NCBI RefSeq assembly: GCF_048128805.1
Contig: NC_136016.1
Location: forward strand, 5,656,001-5,720,000
Source of the DNA: Centroberyx gerrardi
Taxonomy: Eukaryota > Chordata > Actinopteri > Beryciformes > Berycidae
Length of the DNA: 64,000 nucleotides
Reading direction: 5' to 3'
Below, in pieces: positions 60,395 through 64,000 of the stretch. The notes beneath the pieces are model-generated. The model ran no database searches and was not told the origin of the DNA. It was given only the letters and a program-made list of their open reading frames with translations. Both the position numbers and the translations under genes were made by a program. Position 1 is the first letter of the stretch, and every line of letters starts with the position of its first letter.

Positions 60395-60950
60395 ACACAC
60401 AGAGACAAAGGCCCCTGGTGTCCTGTCTCTCCCCTGTCATAATGCCCCCAGTGTGGTAGGGCAATGTGGCTGGTTGGCCTATTAGAAAGCTGTCAGAGCA
60501 GGCTAACTAGGCTCTTTATTTTCAGTCTGTCTCTGATTATTTTCCTTTTCTTAAACTACACAGCATAGCCGTGAGAAGCCCAGGTGGAGCCGGCACAGAA
60601 GGACCATGTGTGATGGAGATGTAGTGGAGTGGCTCTGCCTCATCTCCTTTTGGCCAGGAAATGTTTGGCTTCCCATACGAGAGACTGAAGTACAAACACA
60701 GGCTTTGCTCAATAAAACATCACATAAGATTATTACTTTTTATTTTTTACTTTTTTTTACCTTGATTCTATAGTGTATTGATGTAATGATGATATTGTGT
60801 AAGCTGTACCTGGGCGCTTGGTCTACCTCTCACCTTGGTGATGTAGTACACACACTGCTGGAAGGTGAGCATGATGACCTCCTCCAGGACGGCCATTGTC
60901 TCCTCACTGGCTGAACGGACACATGACAGGCGTAGCTCCAACAGGGCTGA

Positions 60951-60990
<40 letters not shown>

Positions 60991-63486
60991 TATAAATGAT
61001 GGGTGTATTTGCTCTCTAAGGAAAACAGTCCTCATCACTAAATGTCTTCTTTTTAGTGCCTGGTGGAGTGGAGGTGGTGAAAAAACTCACTCACTGCTGT
61101 TTAGGAGACAGTTTTGTATTTCACTCAAATAAATCTACCATGTCTCTATTAAGGGGATGGGACGCTCTTCTCTGTTGCAGCCCTATTTCATGATTTGTGC
61201 TGATAAGATCGCTGTAATTTTACATAAAAATGTCACCTAGTGCAGCTTTAACTGTTTGTAGGAGCTCAGTAGGCTACTAACCCAAGTTCTCCTCCTCCCT
61301 GTTCTTCTCATCTTCCCTTTCTTCTTCATCCTCCTGTCCTTGCTCCCTCCTGGTTCTCCAGTCCAGAATAAGGGGCAGCTGGTGCTGGATGAAATACAGC
61401 AGCTCCAGGCTGTTGGACATCCATACCACCAGGGGGCGCAGACCTGAGATCACCTCTTCCAGACTAAGCGGCTGCAGCTCCTCTGGGTCTGAGCCTTCAC
61501 CATTAAGACTGGAATTCATCAGAATAGATCTGGAGTCAGTCTGTGAGTGTGTGTGTCACATAGTGAACAATAGTGAAATCTGATTGCTTGAGAATTAGTA
61601 TGCACTTACGCTTCGGGTTGAACCGCAGCTAGCTCTTTAGTGTGCTCCTGCATGTAACAATAAAAAGGCTTTGTGATCAGTGCATCAAAATATAGTAATA
61701 ATAATATACTAATAACCGCTATTTATATAAAACTTTACAAAGGATTAAAAAAAAACCATACAATTGACAGCAAAACCAATGAAAGCAAGGTAAGAAATAC
61801 AAAAGCAAGGCAAGAAACATACAAGTAGACCATAAAAGGTATGGTCACAAACAGTTAATAGAAGATCATTACATAAAAGCAAGTCTATAAAAGGTAGTTT
61901 CAAGAAGTGATTTAAAAGATTATACAGATTTAGCAGCCTAAAATCCTCAGGCAAGTCGTTCCAAAAATCTAGGAGCCCTGATGGAAAACAACGGATCACT
62001 TCTTGTTTTTCATCTAGACTTTGAAACAGCCAATAGGAACCTGCCCAAGATCCTCAGGCTGAAATCTGGTTCATATGGGGTTAAAAGGTTTTTGATATTC
62101 CTTGGTGCCAGACCCATCTGTATCTAAAAAGTGATCAGTAAAAACTTCAAACCAAGTCTAAAACTAACAGGTAATTAATTCAAAGATACTAAACAGTACA
62201 TTATAGACTGTGTCAAATGTGATCAAAGAGATATTGAACTGCAACCAGACTGGAAGATGTCAAATCTTTTTTACCGCAACTCACCCACATGGCACTCTGA
62301 ACTCCGCTGGCAATGAGCAGCAGGAGCCTGCGGAGGTCTGAGGTGTGGAGATGCGCAGCAGAATGCTGCACACACACACACAGCAAGAACGCAACGGTCA
62401 ACGGTGGCGTCTCTTTGGCGCCGCTACTCCCTATGGCGACTATCTCCTTGACGACGCGGTCCTCCAACTCCACCTCGTAGTTCAAAGTCAAGCTGTGGCC
62501 CTCAGGGGCTTTTAGAAAGGGGGCGCCTCTTTTCAGGGACGGCTTGCTGTGCGGGCTCTGGAGGTCAGCGCAGGTTGAGATGCAGGTGTTGCAGAGTATT
62601 GGGTCTCTAGGATGACTTGGTGTAGCGGCAGAAGTGGCATGGCCCAGCAGCCAGGGAACAGCGGACAAGCTGGGGTCAGGAGCGGCGTCGTTCACCTCCT
62701 TCATTTCCAAGAAAGAAACACAAGATGTCAGATATGGGTCACTTTCAAAAATGAATGTTAACAGTCATAGCCCTGCATATTATGGAAATCTTCTTACCTT
62801 GTGCGTCACAGCTAAAGGATCCTTGAATAGAAACAGGTACCGCTGTCCCAGCCCGATGACATCACCGGGGCTCAGCGTCGCCTCTTTTCTCAGCGCCTCC
62901 CCGTTCCTCGATACCATGGCGTCCTGACAAGGGCGGAGCGTGGTGGGGCTGCCGTTGCCGTGGCGATGGAAACAGCAGTGCCTTGGAAGGATGTCGGGGG
63001 CGAAGAGGGGGACGTCGACCTTTGACCCCTCTCCATTCTCGCTGTGTCGGCCAATCGCAATGCTCGGCCCCGCGAGTAAGTAGATGACAAAGTCCTGAGG
63101 AGAGGAGGAAAGTAAAAAGTAGAAGTAGAAATTAGCTTTAATTAACCACCAGCTAGGGAGCAACAGTCAGCTTAACTACCTGATCATTCGGGGGCATTCG
63201 AATTATAGTCTTGGCCCAAGCTTGATTTAGCGAACAATGTTTAATTAATCACAGAGAGTGGCAAACACAGTGTGTGTGGGGCTCATTATGTTTGACACTC
63301 CCCTTGTGATGCCTGTCTTTTCCAACAGGACAGAATTAACCAGCTGAATTAATTCACAAATTCCCTAAACCCTGTTCATAAGAACAAATGAGTATTTCAC
63401 GTGCTAGATGATTATTTTCTCATGCGCAGTGAAGGAAAACAAATCGACTCTTTGACGCAGAATCAAAATCACCACAGTGTGTGAGA

Positions 63487-63535
<49 letters not shown>

Positions 63536-64000
63536 CAGTTGTCCACTGGTTACCAACTGGTAATCAGTCAGGAAGCAGTGCCATGGTTGTCTCATTCTGT
63601 TTCCTGAACAGTGTTTTGACACTCCGTTTTTCTACGTACAGTACGCTGACCTTTCCCAGAATGATTCCCCCCCTCTGTCTCTCACTGTCTCTTTGTGATT
63701 CTTTCCAGTGAGAAAACTTCAACACTGACGTTATGTTTTACTGAGGGCTTTGGGCCGAAAACAGTGGGGATCTAGCAACCTCTCACTCCACTAATCTGTT
63801 TGTGTGACACTAGGCAGAGAGCGAATATAAGCATTTTGCAAAGAAGCAGAGAGGCGATGTGTTTGTACTTGCATGCGTGTGTGTGCAATTCATGTATGGG
63901 ACTAATTGATGTGGGAGGTGGGGTTGAGGAGAGTGTGTGTTGGAGGGAGATACCTGTGCGAGGCTGCAGCCCTGCAGCAGCAGCAGGTAGGGACAGTCCT
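51967..64000 (-). CDS. radil: Radil (Rap-associating, FHA, DIL and PDZ protein), C-terminal 14 exons, 5' end outside window
   Basis: Exons 64000-63954 (partial), 63094-62798, 62698-62285, 61647-61610, 61508-61282, 60946-60834, 56893-56629, 56443-56277, 55593-55449, 55268-55084, 54673-54244, 54150-53936, 52397-52258 and 52060-51967 join in phase to ~924 residues. They show an FHA domain (AGPSIAIGRHSE, LPRHCCFHRHG, MVSRNGE), a DIL domain (LLYFIQHQLPLILDW, VLYPILPGLLD, LLAYLFYFINASLFNTLMER, LRSDYPALSPAQLNHLLSLY), then a PDZ split over two exons (FSLELERGDRGLGLALVDAR; NGIFIRAVVPDSPAARCEKL). The protein ends 30 residues later. In vertebrates Radil binds Rap1-GTP and promotes integrin adhesion and neural-crest migration. 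Afadin would continue far past the PDZ and RASIP1 lacks one. The N-terminal RA domain lies beyond 64000. Oddity: an exon-borne run of nine Glu then Asp/Asn just before the PDZ. Confidence 0.88.
52400..53930. other. Radil intron between the two PDZ exons
   Basis: No gene. It contains a MITE end (CTCTGTTGCAGCCCCACC ... TATAGCTTTAA, ~52690-52791) related to 61150-61251. A repeat with GATATTGGC/AATATCGGC-like motifs lies at ~53380-53825. Confidence 0.45.
54749..54985. mobile_element. AGCTACACTAGG-family MITE in radil intron
   Basis: TTAA (54745-54748) is followed by AGCTACACTAGGCAAC. The right side has the inverted GCCTAGTGCAGC at ~54972. The second TTAA has decayed to GTAA. Related ends are at 60110 and 61247. 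Confidence 0.6.
56958..57652. mobile_element. TTAA-flanked MITE (695 bp) in radil intron
   Basis: The left end AGGATACGTTTGTCAATTTTGG and the right end CCAAAATCGCCAAACTTATCCT are inverted, with further inverted similarity inward (GACCCACAGAGAATATTGACTC / GAGTCAATATTCTCTGTGGGTC). TTAA lies at 56954-56957 and 57653-57656. It sits 61 bp upstream of the exon at 56893. Confidence 0.9.
57660..60833. other. Large radil intron, no gene
   Basis: Mostly unique-looking sequence without coding signal. It holds the left end of an AGCTACACTAGG MITE (60110 onward) and a long (CA)n tract (60342-60400). Confidence 0.5.
60342..60400. repeat. (CA)n microsatellite
   Basis: About 29 CA units with one interruption (CATACA). 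Confidence 0.95.
60953..60986. repeat. (CA)n microsatellite next to a radil acceptor
   Basis: Sits immediately upstream, on the gene strand, of the AG acceptor of exon 60946-60834, where it reads (TG)n and then TTTTTCAG. Confidence 0.9.
61150..61247. mobile_element. MITE right end (CCTAGTGCAGCT|TTAA)
   Basis: CTCTGTTGCAGCCCTATTTC and TGCTGATAAGAT resemble 52720-52745. It ends CACCTAGTGCAGCT before TTAA (61248-61251). Confidence 0.55.
61720..62200 (-). repeat. LINE 3'-end-like repeat in radil intron
   Basis: The minus-strand open stretch 61999-61745 contains LLDFWNDLPEDFRLLN, the 'WNxLP..R' pattern found near the C-terminus of LINE reverse transcriptases. Family unknown and no catalytic domain present. 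Confidence 0.4.
63490..63534. repeat. (GT)n microsatellite
   Basis: About 22 GT units in the radil intron between the FHA exon and the last partial exon. Confidence 0.95.

Overview
The window is nuclear DNA of a ray-finned (teleost) fish. It has spliced genes with GT-AG introns, no operons, and a very mixed load of teleost-type mobile DNA: Tc1, hAT, piggyBac-like, Kolobok-like, PIF/Harbinger and ISL2EU-like DNA transposons, L1 and L2 LINEs, Penelope-like elements, solo LTRs, TTAA-flanked MITEs and many CA/GT/GA/TA microsatellites. Every recognisable host gene is on the minus strand. All exon limits below come from splice sites and phases read by eye; no alignment or database search was run.

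Layout. (1) 110-6654, minus: a nine-coding-exon gene for a protein of about 825 aa with two N-terminal LOTUS/OST-HTH domains and a long helical C-terminal half that I do not recognise. Probable non-coding 5' exons lie at 6908-7430. (2) 7440-11640: intergenic DNA, mostly MITEs and hAT-type repeats. (3) 11646-13771 and 28156-42033, minus: two tandem paralogues of a cytosolic sulfotransferase (SULT2-like). Each has six coding exons and encodes an apparently intact 288-aa enzyme. Copy A is compact (about 2.1 kb). Copy B has the same exon lengths and phases but spans about 13.9 kb, because its introns received a Tc1 transposon, a piggyBac-like MITE, an L2 LINE, an L1 LINE that itself holds a solo LTR, and an L1 fragment broken by telomeric repeats. 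(4) 14000-28150, between the paralogues: a transposon graveyard. Its centrepiece is a 6.1-kb hAT-like element (18920-25037) holding at least four nested insertions. An orphan coding-like exon lies at about 26000-26401. (5) 42300-51035: further transposons, including a hAT with an 8-bp target duplication (44010-45426) and a 3.7-kb Harbinger (47287-51032) with a second Myb/SANT-bearing element inside it. (6) 51967-64000, minus: the last 14 exons of radil (Rap-associating, FHA, DIL and PDZ protein), running off the right edge.

How the genes relate: there is no evidence of a shared pathway. The sulfotransferases transfer sulfate from PAPS to small hydroxyl substrates, Radil acts in Rap1-dependent adhesion, and LOTUS proteins generally act in germline RNA granules. 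From memory, human SULT2B1 lies near RASIP1, the PDZ-less relative of RADIL, so this neighbourhood may reflect an old linkage. I see no tRNA, rRNA or CRISPR array, and no host system that I would call novel. The most distinctive signals are the paralogous empty site that proves the piggyBac-like insertion, the telomeric repeats that replace part of an L1 reverse transcriptase, the THAP-bearing TTAA element, the hammerhead-like Penelope tails, and the tail-to-tail LTR palindrome.
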